DNA of 64,000 bases from Kiloniella spongiae (GTDB lineage Bacteria > Pseudomonadota > Alphaproteobacteria > Kiloniellales > Kiloniellaceae). A model generated the notes under the pieces. The model searched no databases, was not told the origin of the DNA, and saw only the letters and a list, made by a program, of their open reading frames with translations. The translations under genes and the position numbers were made by a program. This document shows positions 27,933-37,454 of the stretch, piece after piece. The DNA is taken from contig NZ_LAQL01000010.1 of the NCBI RefSeq assembly GCF_001026905.1, positions 1-64,000 of the forward strand, read 5' to 3'. Each line of letters begins with the position of its first letter. Position 1 is the first letter of the stretch.

Positions 27933-30696
27933 TTTTATCCATCCCCTTACGAATTTTTTCTGCTGTTATGGGAAGATCGCGGAACCGCACCCCGGTTGCG
28001 TCATAGAGGGCATTCGATATTGCCGGTGCCACAGAACACATTACAGCCTCTGCGATACCTTTACCGGTTTTGTCATCTTTGAGGGCATCAAGTGTGATTA
28101 GTTCCTGCCCCTCAAGCGCGACGTCAGCCGCACGGGGAACAAAATATTGATTGAGGTTCCAATCTCCATCCGCAGGTCCCCCCAACCCCGGAGGCATGTC
28201 TTCGAGCAAACTGTAACCGATGGCCATTGCAACGCCGCCCTGACTTTGGCCTGATACCAGCTCTTCCGTAATAATTTTTCCCGCATTAAGAACTGATAAA
28301 GACTTTCGAACAACTGCTTCTCCGGATACGGGATCAACCGTTAATCCGATGATATTCCCGCAAGGAGCAAAGGTTGTTCTGGAATAACGGGACGATGCTG
28401 GTGAAGGATAAATCCCGCTATTGGCTCTGCGTCGAATAATCTCGGGTTTACTTTCTCCTGCTGAATAAACTGCCAGACCATCAATTTCCCAGTTGTGGGT
28501 AATGCCTTTGACATCAAAATCGGCTTTTACCCATATCTCCTGAAAATAAGCATGGACAAGTGCCCCTTTTATACGGCCTGTACGATAAATGACATCTGCG
28601 ATGATATCCATTGGAATTGGGGGTAATTCCCGATCGTTGATGTATAGCCGTTCATCTTTCCAAATAAAATCATCCGCGGGAATATCTGGTAATCCCAGTA
28701 TTTCCCGGGCAACAGGAACTATTGAAGTATCAAACAGGACCTTTGAAGCCTGATTTATGGCATGCACTTGGTGAAATGCGGTTAGGCAGGCACTAGAAGA
28801 TCCAACGCCGTTAGCAGTCCAGTCAGATTCTTTCCAGGATCCTTTTTTGTCCGTACTCATGTTGAGAACAGGGAAAAGATCAGGATTACCCATATCTATT
28901 TTAGATGCATTACGTCCCAAATAATCTGCTGTTGAAACCGCAAGTGTTGTTGCTGATCCATTACCCATATCAACAGCGTTTGTTTTTACAACCAAATGAC
29001 CCGATCGATCAAGCTCAACAAAACCGATTAGACCGTCGCCAGAGGTTCCAAAAGCCTGCATGGACATTGCAAAGCCGACACCGTACAAAAGACCTTCCTT
29101 GCGCCATCTTTCTTTTTCTCTTTTCTGATCCCGCCAAATACCGTGATCTTCTGATTTATCGAGAATTTCGTGCAATCGTAACTTTTCTGTTATAGGCCCA
29201 CCGACAACAGTATTTTCATTTTCATGGAGAATATTTTTGCGTCTGAGTTCTATGGGGTCCCAATGATTGTCTTTTGCGACTTCATCAATAAGGGTTTCAA
29301 TCGCAAAAAAGGCCTGTGGCCCGCCAAATCCTCGTTGAGAGCCGCCAGAGATGTTTTTTGAGTACATAGCATTAGAATTAATAGCGGCACGGGGAATACT
29401 GTACGATCCACCTGCGCATAATCCGGCAAGTTGGGCAACCCACGGGCTCAGGTTTTCACGACCGCCACCATCAAAAGACATCATAACATCCAGAGCTTGA
29501 ATTTTACCTCCATCGTCCACGGATAGGCTTTCAGTCAATTCACAAGCATGACGTTTTAATCCCGCCTGAAATTGTTCAAAGCGATCATAAGCCAACCGTA
29601 TTGGCTTTCCACCTGCATAAGCGGCGGCAATCGCAAGGTTTAAGGTAAAGACAGAGCTGTCTCGTCCACCAAAACCACCACCGGGATAGCAAGAGATAAT
29701 GTTGACAGTCTTAACCTTAACGACAGGGTTATCACCGGTAAACATTTCTAGCACGTCATTCATATCCCCGTCCGGAGATTGCGTACCAACCAATAAATTC
29801 AGTGTTTTGTTCGTGGCATCATACCAACCCAGTCCATTCTCTGGCTCCATAAACATGGGGTCCATTGCTTGCATTGAGCAATTGGCGTTATAGGTTTTCC
29901 ATTTCCCCGAGGCCATTTGTTCTTGAATGCGTGTACGATGCACAAAAGCTTTTTCGGAATAGTTTTTATCATCGCCGTTTTGCGCATAAGAGAAGATATC
30001 TTTTCCCTTTGTATCGGATGCGACGCGGACATAGTTTGTCAGAGGATTAAACGGAAATACAGGTTTGTTGCTCGGCTTTTTGTCATAAATCACGAAATCA
30101 GAGTTAAACTGTATCGCTTTTTTTGCCGCTCTATAATTTTTACTATTTTCAAAAATTAAAAAAGCCACAGGTTGACCGAAAAAGCTTGCTCGTTCACCCT
30201 TAGAGACAATAAAAGGCCAAGTCAGCGCACTCGGTCGTTTAACTTTGACATCCTGTATCAAAGGCTGGTTTTCTGGCTCAGCTTGATCCTGCAACTTATT
30301 TGGTCGCAGAACTTCTTTTGTTATCTTTTCTCCATAAAGTATCTCAACAGGTTGCGACTTATGAGGAATTAACGACAGGTCTAAACCTTCGAATGGATTA
30401 TTAACATCCGTCGCCCGAACAATCATTACAGGGCGCTCTTCTTTGGGCCACCCAGGTAAATTCCAGGCACGATAGTCCCGAGCAAAAACTTTCTGCCCTG
30501 TAACTTTTACCAGTCCATCAACACGGTATCGGGCTTTTCCCGGCGCTTTTGACCAGTCGCCACTATTTAAGGATGTTATCTCGTCCGTTTCGTCCGCAAG
30601 CAGTTCAGTAACGGGGATCATGTTTACAGTAAACGATACCCCTGCCACGGTTTTAATGAAACTTCGACGCGTCATAGAGAACGCGGTATTTTTCAT
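27925..30696 (-). CDS. Molybdopterin-binding large subunit, periplasmic xanthine dehydrogenase family (isoquinoline 1-oxidoreductase/aldehyde dehydrogenase-like)
   Basis: The 923-residue catalytic subunit has a twin-arginine signal (MTRRSFIKTVAGVSFTVN) and is thus expected in the periplasm. Molybdenum cofactor motifs include CYPGGGFGGRDSS, RGFGGPQAFFAIETLIDE and GNGSATTLAVSTADYL. The active-site glutamate is in the C-terminal GIAEAVMCSVAPAISNAL. The length and single-chain layout without FAD or Fe-S domains match IorB-type subunits. The operon order large subunit, ferredoxin subunit, haem lipoprotein supports a respiratory dehydrogenase for an aldehyde or N-heterocycle. The substrate is not predictable here, and no MoCo chaperone gene (XdhC-like) is adjacent. 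Confidence 0.9.
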   Translation of the reverse strand: MKNTAFSMTRRSFIKTVAGVSFTVNMIPVTELLADETDEITSLNSGDWSKAPGKARYRVDGLVKVTGQKVFARDYRAWNLPGWPKEERPVMIVRATDVNNPFEGLDLSLIPHKSQPVEILYGEKITKEVLRPNKLQDQAEPENQPLIQDVKVKRPSALTWPFIVSKGERASFFGQPVAFLIFENSKNYRAAKKAIQFNSDFVIYDKKPSNKPVFPFNPLTNYVRVASDTKGKDIFSYAQNGDDKNYSEKAFVHRTRIQEQMASGKWKTYNANCSMQAMDPMFMEPENGLGWYDATNKTLNLLVGTQSPDGDMNDVLEMFTGDNPVVKVKTVNIISCYPGGGFGGRDSSVFTLNLAIAAAYAGGKPIRLAYDRFEQFQAGLKRHACELTESLSVDDGGKIQALDVMMSFDGGGRENLSPWVAQLAGLCAGGSYSIPRAAINSNAMYSKNISGGSQRGFGGPQAFFAIETLIDEVAKDNHWDPIELRRKNILHENENTVVGGPITEKLRLHEILDKSEDHGIWRDQKREKERWRKEGLLYGVGFAMSMQAFGTSGDGLIGFVELDRSGHLVVKTNAVDMGNGSATTLAVSTADYLGRNASKIDMGNPDLFPVLNMSTDKKGSWKESDWTANGVGSSSACLTAFHQVHAINQASKVLFDTSIVPVAREILGLPDIPADDFIWKDERLYINDRELPPIPMDIIADVIYRTGRIKGALVHAYFQEIWVKADFDVKGITHNWEIDGLAVYSAGESKPEIIRRRANSGIYPSPASSRYSRTTFAPCGNIIGLTVDPVSGEAVVRKSLSVLNAGKIITEELVSGQSQGGVAMAIGYSLLEDMPPGLGGPADGDWNLNQYFVPRAADVALEGQELITLDALKDDKTGKGIAEAVMCSVAPAISNALYDATGVRFRDLPITAEKIRKGMDKNG

Positions 30697-30826
30697 GAAC
30701 TCTCCCCTGAGAAAAGATTACGGGTAATTAAAATTACCTCTCGCTTTCGAGTTCACAGTGAAGCATTCCAATGGTTTATTCTTGGTAAAGTTTTGTAATT
30801 ATTTTTCCCCTATTAAGAGAATAGGT

Positions 30827-30856
30827 AAAGGCGCCACCCATAATAGTAGCGCCTTT
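30827..30856 (-). terminator. Hairpin after the nucleoside hydrolase gene, probable terminator
   Basis: AAAGGCGC at 30827-30834 pairs with GCGCCTTT at 30849-30856. It lies about 45 bases after the nucleoside hydrolase stop on the minus strand. The tail after the stem is only TTTACC, so termination may be weak. Confidence 0.55.
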
Positions 30857-30898
30857 GGTAATTTACGAATGATAGCAAGAATTATTAACTGACAAATT

Positions 30899-31852
30899 TT
30901 AGTCAGCATATTTGGCAATCGTTCCTAAAACTTCATCTTTTGTCTCTGCGTCTTTAACCTGCATTAAGATCTTGTGGTTACGACAACCATCCCATTCTGT
31001 TGATGGTCCAGGATGCCCTTTTGGCTTTATTAAAGTTTGCCCAAAGGCAGGTCCTACGCAACTTACGCGCACAGACGCATCAATTGATCCAAAAAGGTCA
31101 GGATTTACATAATAAGCCGTTGCACAGGGATCATGGAAATAGCATCCATCAATCCCGAATGCACCATTGTAAAATTTGAAATATAGATCCGCTGCATCAA
31201 GTAAGAAACCACCAATTCTAGGAACTTTTTGCGCCAGTTCTTCTGCTTCTTTTCTATGCAGAATAACCTGGTGAGTTACATCTAGCCCAGCCATAACCGT
31301 AGGCCAGTCAGCACGGAATACGATATCAGCAGCATGAGGGTCGTTGAATATATTTGCCTCTGCAACAGCAGAAACATTTCCATATTCTTTAGCTGCGCCG
31401 CCCATAATAATGACTTCTTTGACTAGCGGGGCAATATCTGGTGCCATACGAAGTGCCATTGCGAGGTTTGTCAAAGGTCCAACAGCAATGATTGTGACTT
31501 CACCCGGTTGTTTACGCACAGCATCAATAATGAACTGTGGCGCATATGTTTTTTCAATAGAACCTTTAGGATCTGGTAGGTTAATATCACCAAAGCCGTC
31601 AGCACCGTGAATGAAGTCAGGGAAACCTTTGTGAGGCGCCACAAGCGGTCCTGATGCGCCTTGAAAAACAGGAATGTCCTGACCAGCCATTTCAACAAGA
31701 ATTTTTGCATTCTTGGCGGCAGTTTCAACAGGGACGTTTCCGAAAACAGTTGTCAAACCAATCAGGTTGATTTCAGGATGATAAAGAGCATGATGGATTG
31801 AAAATGCATCATCGATACCCGGATCTGTATCAAAAATTACAGGGTTTTTCAT
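30899..31852 (-). CDS. Inosine/uridine-preferring nucleoside hydrolase
   Basis: The protein of about 317 residues hydrolyses ribonucleosides to base and ribose. It has the calcium-binding signature VIFDTDPGIDDAFS at its N-terminus, TTVFGNV, the VTIAVGPLTNLA motif and a late Asp in GCYFHDPCATAYY. Base specificity (purine, pyrimidine or both, as in the RihC group) cannot be told. The ATG at 31852 is preferred to GTG at 31864, since it follows the ribokinase stop by one base (TAAAATG). This gives a tight ribokinase-nucleoside hydrolase operon in which the freed ribose can be phosphorylated at once. Confidence 0.92.
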   Translation of the reverse strand: MKNPVIFDTDPGIDDAFSIHHALYHPEINLIGLTTVFGNVPVETAAKNAKILVEMAGQDIPVFQGASGPLVAPHKGFPDFIHGADGFGDINLPDPKGSIEKTYAPQFIIDAVRKQPGEVTIIAVGPLTNLAMALRMAPDIAPLVKEVIIMGGAAKEYGNVSAVAEANIFNDPHAADIVFRADWPTVMAGLDVTHQVILHRKEAEELAQKVPRIGGFLLDAADLYFKFYNGAFGIDGCYFHDPCATAYYVNPDLFGSIDASVRVSCVGPAFGQTLIKPKGHPGPSTEWDGCRNHKILMQVKDAETKDEVLGTIAKYAD

Positions 31853-31853
31853 T

Positions 31854-32753
31854 TTATAAATCACTCATCGTATTTAAAAATTGATTCACCTCGGCAGAGG
31901 TAGGAATAGCAACTGAAGCACCTGCTTTTGTTACCGCCAGTGCAGATGCTGCGCTGGCGCGTTGCATGGCTTCTTTTAATGGCAAGTTGTGTGCGATAGA
32001 AGACAGTACGTACCCAACAAAGGTATCTCCGGCACCTGTTGTATCAACAGCCTCAACTTTAAATGCCGGAACTTCGATGGTTTCATTTCCAAAATAGCAA
32101 ATGGCCCCTTTTGTACCTCTGGTTATAATTACAACCGGGCAAAGATCAGCAAGCTTTTCCAGATCTCCGTGGCCCTTTGTTTTGGCGAGCTCTTCAGCCT
32201 CCAGATCATTTACAATCAGCAGGTCAACAAGGGCATAATCAATTAATTTTGCCCTATCATCAAACGGGGCGGGATTAACAGCAATACGAGCACCCATTTC
32301 TTTTGCCAAAGAAATCATTTGATTCAAATGGGGCATTTCATTTTGAAAAAGAACCCATCCACCCTTCTCAATCCCTGATAACTTTTCGGATAAACTGTCC
32401 ATGTTAAGTTCATGATTTGCGCCTGCAAAAAGTAAAATGCAGTTTTCCGCATTATCATCTACCTGAATTAAAGCATGACCGGTTGCAAAAGATCCTACCT
32501 CAATAGATGAGGTATCAACTTTCGAAGATTTTAGTTCGTCGATAATCCATGTGTGATCATCACCGATAACACCGATATGCTTCACTGCCTCACCTGCTCT
32601 GGCGAGGGCAACGGACTGGTTAGCACCCTTCCCGCCCAAAACCCGTTGATAGGACTTGCTTGGCAAGGTCTCGCCCGGTTTCACGAAATAAGGAACACGG
32701 TAGACGTGATCGACGTTTATAGAACCAATGTTGATAATTGTATTGTGCTTCAC
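31854..32753 (-). CDS. rbsK: Ribokinase-like PfkB-family carbohydrate kinase
   Basis: This sugar kinase shows the ribokinase N-terminus (IINIGSINVDHVYRVPYFVKPGETL), the GGKGANQSVALARAG substrate motif and the C-terminal PfkB signature VEAVDTTGAGDTFVGY, with the catalytic aspartate before the anion hole. A GTG at 32753 is taken as start because the fold begins there, giving 299 residues. A longer frame from TTG 32819 would add 22 unlikely residues. Paired with the nucleoside hydrolase, it probably makes ribose 5-phosphate during nucleoside salvage. No ribose transporter is adjacent. Confidence 0.88.
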   Translation of the reverse strand: MKHNTIINIGSINVDHVYRVPYFVKPGETLPSKSYQRVLGGKGANQSVALARAGEAVKHIGVIGDDHTWIIDELKSSKVDTSSIEVGSFATGHALIQVDDNAENCILLFAGANHELNMDSLSEKLSGIEKGGWVLFQNEMPHLNQMISLAKEMGARIAVNPAPFDDRAKLIDYALVDLLIVNDLEAEELAKTKGHGDLEKLADLCPVVIITRGTKGAICYFGNETIEVPAFKVEAVDTTGAGDTFVGYVLSSIAHNLPLKEAMQRASAASALAVTKAGASVAIPTSAEVNQFLNTMSDL

Positions 32754-32934
32754 GAAATTCTTTCTGGCAGATAGGTCTAAAGTTAGCTGATCATACACAG
32801 GTCCATAAAAGTCAGACAATAATTTTCTGATTGGTAAAATTTAGGATCACATAATACTACAAAGCCTATGAATAGTTTTAAAATAGTCTTGCAAACGTCT
32901 TCTGTTATTCTTGACTAATAAGCCACAAAACAAT

Positions 32935-32954
32935 ATAATTTCAAATGAAACTAT
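32935..32954. promoter_or_regulatory. Predicted MarR-type operator upstream of hppD
   Basis: ATAATTTCAAATGAAACTAT matches 18 of 20 positions of the perfect palindromic core upstream of the TRAP transporter operon (38602-38621). It lies 33 bases before a small open frame and about 225 bases before hppD. The shared site suggests common control by the MarR protein at 35025-35522. Confidence 0.6.
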
Positions 32955-32986
32955 TTTCTAATCATTTTAACTAAGGGTTATACGCG

Positions 32987-33145
32987 ATGAAAAAATATCA
33001 CCGTACAAAAACAGCTCTTAGTTATGGTGTTTGTGCTTTTCGCTTGATAACGCGCACAAAGATACTTGCCCCCTACATTGTTTTAACAATCGGGCAAGCT
33101 CTATCCAATGAAAACAGAGGCTTATCCAGAGGGTCCCCACAGTAA
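32987..33145 (+). CDS. Possible 52-residue small protein or leader peptide upstream of hppD
   Basis: An ATG with a good ribosome binding site (AAGGG, 9 bases before it) opens a 52-codon frame. It starts MKKYHRTKTALSYGVCAFR and ends at a TAA 35 bases before hppD. I recognise no family. It is basic, with three Tyr and one Phe in its first 30 residues, and sits just after the predicted operator. It might be a leader peptide, a small protein or chance. Confidence 0.3.
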   Translation: MKKYHRTKTALSYGVCAFRLITRTKILAPYIVLTIGQALSNENRGLSRGSPQ

Positions 33146-33180
33146 CAAAGTTAGAACGCCCCTAATTTTGATAATTTTCT

Positions 33181-34296
33181 ATGGATAAAAAGATGACCAC
33201 AATGAACAAAATGGCTGAACGTTCCGATTTGTTTGATAATCCTATGGGCCTGAATGGCTTTGAATTCGTTGAGTTTGCTGCGCCTGATCCCCAGGTTCTT
33301 ATTGATCTCTTTACAACGATTGGCTTTACGCTGGTCGCAAAGCATCGTTCTAAAGATGTTGATCTCTATCGCCAGGGCAATACGAACTTTATTCTGAACA
33401 AAGAGAAAAATAGCCCTGCTTATTATTTTGCAGAAGAGCATGGTCCCTCCCCTTGTGGTATGGCGTTCAGAGTGAAAAATGCTCACCAAGCCTATAACAG
33501 AGCTCTGGAACTTGGTGCTCAACCGTTGGATATTCCTTGCGGTCCAATGGAACTCAAACTTCCGGCAATTAAAGGTATAGGCGGCGCGCCGGTCTATTTA
33601 ATTGATCGCTATGAAGATGGTTCCAGTATTTACGATATTGATTTTGAGTACTTGCCCGATGTCGAAAAAAATCCTGTTGGTTATGGCATGGATATCATCG
33701 ATCACCTCACGCACAACGTATATCGTGGGCGCATGGCCTATTGGGCTGATTTTTACGAAAAATTCTTCAATTTCAAGGAAATTCGTTTCTTTGACATTAA
33801 AGGCGAATACACAGGTCTGACATCGAAAGCGATGACTGCACCTGACGGGAAAATCCGTATTCCCTTGAACGAAGAATCTTCCGCAGGTAAAGGTCAGATT
33901 GAAGAATATCTGATGAAATTTAATGGCGAAGGCATTCAGCATATCGCCTTAACAACACCGGATATTTATAAAACAATATCAGACATGCGCGCCAATGGCG
34001 TTGAGTTCATGGATGCCCCGCCGGCAACTTATTATGAAATGCTGGATGAACGCCTCCCCGGCCACGGTGAAAACCCCAAAGAACTTAAAAAGCTTGGTAT
34101 TCTCTTGGATGGTGCAACAGAAGCAAGCGATCCGCGCCTTCTGCTTCAGATCTTTACCAAGTGCGTCATCGGTCCTGCTTTTATTGAAATCATTCAGCGT
34201 AAAGGCGACGACGGATTTGGCGAAGGTAATTTCAAAGCCCTGTTTGAATCAATTGAACGCGATCAGGTTAATCGTGGCGTGCTGAAAACAGACTAA
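33181..34296 (+). CDS. hppD: 4-hydroxyphenylpyruvate dioxygenase
   Basis: This Fe(II) enzyme converts 4-hydroxyphenylpyruvate to homogentisate in tyrosine breakdown. The 371-residue protein is close to bacterial HPPD in length and sequence. The iron ligands lie in [14 protein letters not shown] (His175), [11 protein letters not shown], and [17 protein letters not shown] (Glu). The conserved RIPLNEES and LLQIF segments are present. The start may be the first ATG (33181) or the one at 33193. It is followed by a terminator and faces maiA. It carries the same upstream palindrome as the TRAP-marR-maiA operon and the VOC-FAH operon, linking them as one tyrosine regulon. Confidence 0.96.
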   Translation: MDKKMTTMNKMAERSDLFDNPMGLNGFEFVEFAAPDPQVLIDLFTTIGFTLVAKHRSKDVDLYRQGNTNFILNKEKNSPAYYFAEEHGPSPCGMAFRVKNAHQAYNRALELGAQPLDIPCGPMELKLPAIKGIGGAPVYLIDRYEDGSSIYDIDFEYLPDVEKNPVGYGMDIIDHLTHNVYRGRMAYWADFYEKFFNFKEIRFFDIKGEYTGLTSKAMTAPDGKIRIPLNEESSAGKGQIEEYLMKFNGEGIQHIALTTPDIYKTISDMRANGVEFMDAPPATYYEMLDERLPGHGENPKELKKLGILLDGATEASDPRLLLQIFTKCVIGPAFIEIIQRKGDDGFGEGNFKALFESIERDQVNRGVLKTD

Positions 34297-34317
34297 ACTC
34301 TTTTAACCAAAGATAAA

Positions 34318-34355
34318 AAGAGGGCGCTTGATTTTACGATCAGCGCCCTTTTTTG
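34318..34355. terminator. Terminator between convergent hppD and maiA
   Basis: AGGGCGC at 34321-34327 and TGAT at 34329-34332 pair with ATCA and GCGCCCT ending at 34349. TTTTTT follows on the plus strand and an A-rich flank lies on the other side. Confidence 0.85.
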
Positions 34356-34373
34356 TGGTAAAATGATTAAAAC

Positions 34374-35021
34374 TTATTCTGCATCGACTTGATTTTCCGG
34401 TCGGGCCTTATCAAAAGCCTCTAGCTTCAAGCAGTTTTCTTCAATTCTTCTTATTTCAGAAAAGTTTGCGATAGAGATATCAAAACGGTGCGCGTTATAC
34501 AGTTGGGAAACCAGACAACAATCAGCCATTCCTGGTTCCGAGCCCAAACAGTACCTCCCTCCTCTATTACGGTTTTTCAACCGTTGCTCAAACGCAAGTA
34601 ATCCTTCCAACACCCAATGTTCGTACCATGTGGATTTCTGATCTTGGGAAAGTAACATTTCCCCTGTTAGATACTTAAGAACTCTCAGGTTATTTATCGG
34701 ATGAATGTCGCAGCAGACTAGTTGGGATAAACTTCGGATAAACGCTCTATCAGCTGCATTATCCGGCAATAAATTATGTCCGGGCAGGACTTCATCCAGA
34801 TACTCAATAATTGCCATTGACTGCGTTAGAGTTCCGCTTTCTTTTGTTTTCAAAGCTGGCACAAGTTTTTGTGGATTTATCTCTTTGTACTTTTCCTTTA
34901 GCTGCTCACCGCCATTTTTAACCAAGTGAACAGGAATAATATCGTATTGAGCCTGTTTGAGGTTTAAGGCAATTCGAACACGATAGGCTGCTGTTGATCT
35001 CCAGTAACTGTAGAGCTTCAT
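34374..35021 (-). CDS. maiA: Maleylacetoacetate isomerase (zeta-class glutathione transferase)
   Basis: MaiA isomerises maleylacetoacetate to fumarylacetoacetate with glutathione as cofactor. The 215-residue protein has a thioredoxin-like N-terminal domain starting MKLYSYWRSTAAYRVRIAL. This is the zeta-class motif, with Ser-Thr-Ala where others have Ser-Ser-Cys. LVPAL and the glutathione-binding QSMAIIEYLDE follow, then an all-helical C-terminal domain with GMADCCLVSQLYNA. It begins 3 bases after the marR stop and appears to be the last gene of the dctPQM-marR-maiA operon. Confidence 0.9.
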   Translation of the reverse strand: MKLYSYWRSTAAYRVRIALNLKQAQYDIIPVHLVKNGGEQLKEKYKEINPQKLVPALKTKESGTLTQSMAIIEYLDEVLPGHNLLPDNAADRAFIRSLSQLVCCDIHPINNLRVLKYLTGEMLLSQDQKSTWYEHWVLEGLLAFEQRLKNRNRGGRYCLGSEPGMADCCLVSQLYNAHRFDISIANFSEIRRIEENCLKLEAFDKARPENQVDAE

Positions 35022-35024
35022 CGA

Positions 35025-35522
35025 TTAGATATCCTCGACCAGTTTATCCGCACCAAAGCATTGATCTGCGTTTTTCAAGACGCGTCCCATAAGGTTTTCC
35101 AGAGTTTCTTTTTCATCTTTGCTCAGACCATCAAGAATTTCCTGCTCACGCTTCAAGACAAGAGGAATAAGCTCTTGAAGCGTATCACTCCCCTTCTCGG
35201 TCAACAGTAAATTCACCTTACGCTTATCAATTTCATCGACATGGCGTTCAATAAATTCTCTTTCCAAAAGACCTTTGATCGCTCTGCTTACCTGGACCTT
35301 ATCCAGACTTGAATAATCGACGACCTCGCTGGCGGAAAGAGGTTGGCTATTGCCCAAAACAACCATCACCCGCCATTGATACACGGTAAGCCCTTTGGAC
35401 TTTGTATAGACTTCAGCAACGGACTGGCTCACTGAGCGATAAAAAACACGGACTTTATAAGGGAAGAAGTCTTTTAAATCCAAAACTTCATTATTTGATT
35501 TCGATGAATTTTGTTTAGTCAT
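35025..35522 (-). CDS. MarR-family transcriptional regulator, probable regulator of the tyrosine/homogentisate genes
   Basis: The 165-residue winged-helix protein has a dimerising helical N-terminus, the recognition helix region DYSSLDKVQVSRAIKGLLE and the wing DEIDKRKVNLLLTEKG. MarR proteins usually repress until a phenolic or acidic ligand binds. It sits between the TRAP transporter genes and maiA. The three 20-bp palindromes at 32935, 38602 and 60773 stand upstream of hppD, its own operon and the VOC-FAH pair, so it is the natural candidate to bind them. The ligand could be homogentisate or 4-hydroxyphenylpyruvate. Both binding and ligand are inference. Confidence 0.9.
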   Translation of the reverse strand: MTKQNSSKSNNEVLDLKDFFPYKVRVFYRSVSQSVAEVYTKSKGLTVYQWRVMVVLGNSQPLSASEVVDYSSLDKVQVSRAIKGLLEREFIERHVDEIDKRKVNLLLTEKGSDTLQELIPLVLKREQEILDGLSKDEKETLENLMGRVLKNADQCFGADKLVEDI

Positions 35523-35591
35523 TTTATCTTATATGCCATGTTTTTGTATGAATTAAGTTACTTACACTTTTGCGGGTTTATTCCAAACCAG

Positions 35592-36896
35592 CTAATCCAT
35601 CAATAAAGCTGGAAGCCATAGGGAAAGCGTCGGGAACAGGATCAAAAGGGTCAATCGAACAACGTCCGCCATTAGAAATGCGACAACGCCCCGGCTTATA
35701 GTTTGTAATTTCAATCCCGGTGTTCCGGCCATAATAATAAACAGGTTCATTCCCACAGGTGGGGTAATCAATCCAACCTCGACAACGGAAACCATAATTA
35801 CACCAAACCAGATTGGGTCAAAACCCATGTTGGTAATCAAAGGATAGACAAACGGCAACGTCAGCAAAATCATCGATAGCGCATCCATGAAACACCCAAG
35901 GATGATGTAGAAGACAATTAGCAGTATCAGGATGGTATATTCATTCCATCCTAACTCGCTGACGTAAGCGACCAAAGCTTGCGGAAGGCCTGTTGTCTCA
36001 ACAAAGTAGTTGAATACCGCGGTTCCAATGAGGATCATAAAAATCATTCCCGTCGAACTGGCGGTCTCTTCCAAGCATTCTATAAATGTTTGCCGATCCA
36101 TCTTTCGCTTGAGTAATGCGAGAAAAAAGGCACCAATTGCGCCAATTGCCGCGGCCTCGGTTGGGGAGAACCACCCAGCGTAAATTCCACCTATGACAAC
36201 AGTAAATAACAAAATTACAGGCCAGACATTTAGCATGGAAATAATCCGCCCTGACCAGTCAACAGGTATGTCCGCCGGGGCCAATTCAGGATTTCGAGCT
36301 GTTTTTATGCGCACAGCAAGCATATAGAGTATCGTAGCAAGTAAACCGGGGATCAGGGCTGCCGCAAAAAGACGGCCAATCGATTGTTCGGTCAGAATAG
36401 CATAAATCACCATAATAACACTGGGCGGAATTAAGACCCCAAGCGTTCCACCAGCAGCAATTGTGGCGCTTGCCAAGCCATCATCATAGTTCCGCCGACG
36501 CATTTCAGGCATTGCGACACGACACATGGTTGCCGCGGTTGCCAAGGATGAGCCACATATGGCACCAAAAGCCGCACAGGCACCAACCGTTGCCATTGCC
36601 AAACCACCTCTATAGTGGCCGATAAAGGCGTGCGCAGCATCATAGAGAGCCCTGGACAAGCCAGCTTTTGACGAAAAAACACCCATCAAAATAAATAACG
36701 GAATAACTGATAGCGAATAGGGAAAAATTGATTCGAACGGAACCGACCCCATAATGAAGGCAACGGAATCAAACCCGTTAATGATCAAGCCACCCACCAT
36801 ACCAACAATGCCCATGGCAATAGCAATTGGTACCCTTATGGCAATTAAACCAAAAAGAACAACGAAAGCGATAAGGCCAATTGTTGTGGTTTCCAT
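35592..36896 (-). CDS. dctM: TRAP transporter large permease (DctM type)
   Basis: The 434-residue inner-membrane protein has about 12 hydrophobic segments. Hallmarks of the DctM/ion-transporter fold include PSVIMVIYAILTEQSIG after GGTLGVLIP, the repeated GWFSPTEAAAIGA, and the late GLITPPVGMNLFI. It forms the channel part of a sodium-driven tripartite transporter with DctQ and DctP encoded just upstream. Its ATG overlaps the dctQ stop codon by one base. Coexpression with marR and maiA suggests import of an aromatic or keto acid of the tyrosine pathway. The substrate cannot be read directly. Confidence 0.94.
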   Translation of the reverse strand: METTTIGLIAFVVLFGLIAIRVPIAIAMGIVGMVGGLIINGFDSVAFIMGSVPFESIFPYSLSVIPLFILMGVFSSKAGLSRALYDAAHAFIGHYRGGLAMATVGACAAFGAICGSSLATAATMCRVAMPEMRRRNYDDGLASATIAAGGTLGVLIPPSVIMVIYAILTEQSIGRLFAAALIPGLLATILYMLAVRIKTARNPELAPADIPVDWSGRIISMLNVWPVILLFTVVIGGIYAGWFSPTEAAAIGAIGAFFLALLKRKMDRQTFIECLEETASSTGMIFMILIGTAVFNYFVETTGLPQALVAYVSELGWNEYTILILLIVFYIILGCFMDALSMILLTLPFVYPLITNMGFDPIWFGVIMVSVVEVGLITPPVGMNLFIIMAGTPGLKLQTISRGVVAFLMADVVRLTLLILFPTLSLWLPALLMD

Positions 36897-37423
36897 TAGC
36901 TCTTAACCTGATTTTTAGTGGATGAATGCAGCTCAATACCTAACATTTCCAAAAGACTGTTGATTAATAGACCGATAGAAACCAAACCGGACAAACCAGA
37001 TCCAAGTAAAACAGGTATCCAGTAATAAATCATCGGCAAGCCAAGAGTGATGGAGATATCGCCATACTGATGCTGTTGTTCTGCTTGTTGAAAACCAAAC
37101 CACGCTATTGCACTCATGAATATTGCACAAAATAACATTCCCATTGCTTGACAAAAAACAGCTGCTTTTTCCGGCATGCGTTCTGAGAGAATTGCTACAG
37201 CAACATGGCTTTTTTTCATAAAGGCATAGGGAATAGAAAGATATGCGGCCGAGATAATCATCAACTGCACCAGATCAATGGTGCCATAGATCCCGACATT
37301 ATCAATTTTTCTCAGAATAACATCTGTCGTCGTAATAAGCATTGCGCCTAATAAAAACAGGATAGCTATCCAGGCAACATATTTAATTAGAAGATTGAAA
37401 TATTTTGATATAATTAAAGTCAT
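36896..37423 (-). CDS. dctQ: TRAP transporter small permease (DctQ type)
   Basis: The 175-residue protein has four predicted membrane helices (about 14-35, 50-70, 88-110 and 130-155). The DctQ-family signature lies in LLGAMLITTTDVILRK and YLSIPYAFMKKSHVAV. It pairs with DctM in the membrane. The gene lies 79 bases after dctP, with a hairpin in between that may lower its expression relative to the binding protein. Confidence 0.92.
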   Translation of the reverse strand: MTLIISKYFNLLIKYVAWIAILFLLGAMLITTTDVILRKIDNVGIYGTIDLVQLMIISAAYLSIPYAFMKKSHVAVAILSERMPEKAAVFCQAMGMLFCAIFMSAIAWFGFQQAEQQHQYGDISITLGLPMIYYWIPVLLGSGLSGLVSIGLLINSLLEMLGIELHSSTKNQVKS

Positions 37424-37454
37424 GCTTCACACGAACGCTTCTATGATGTTTTAG

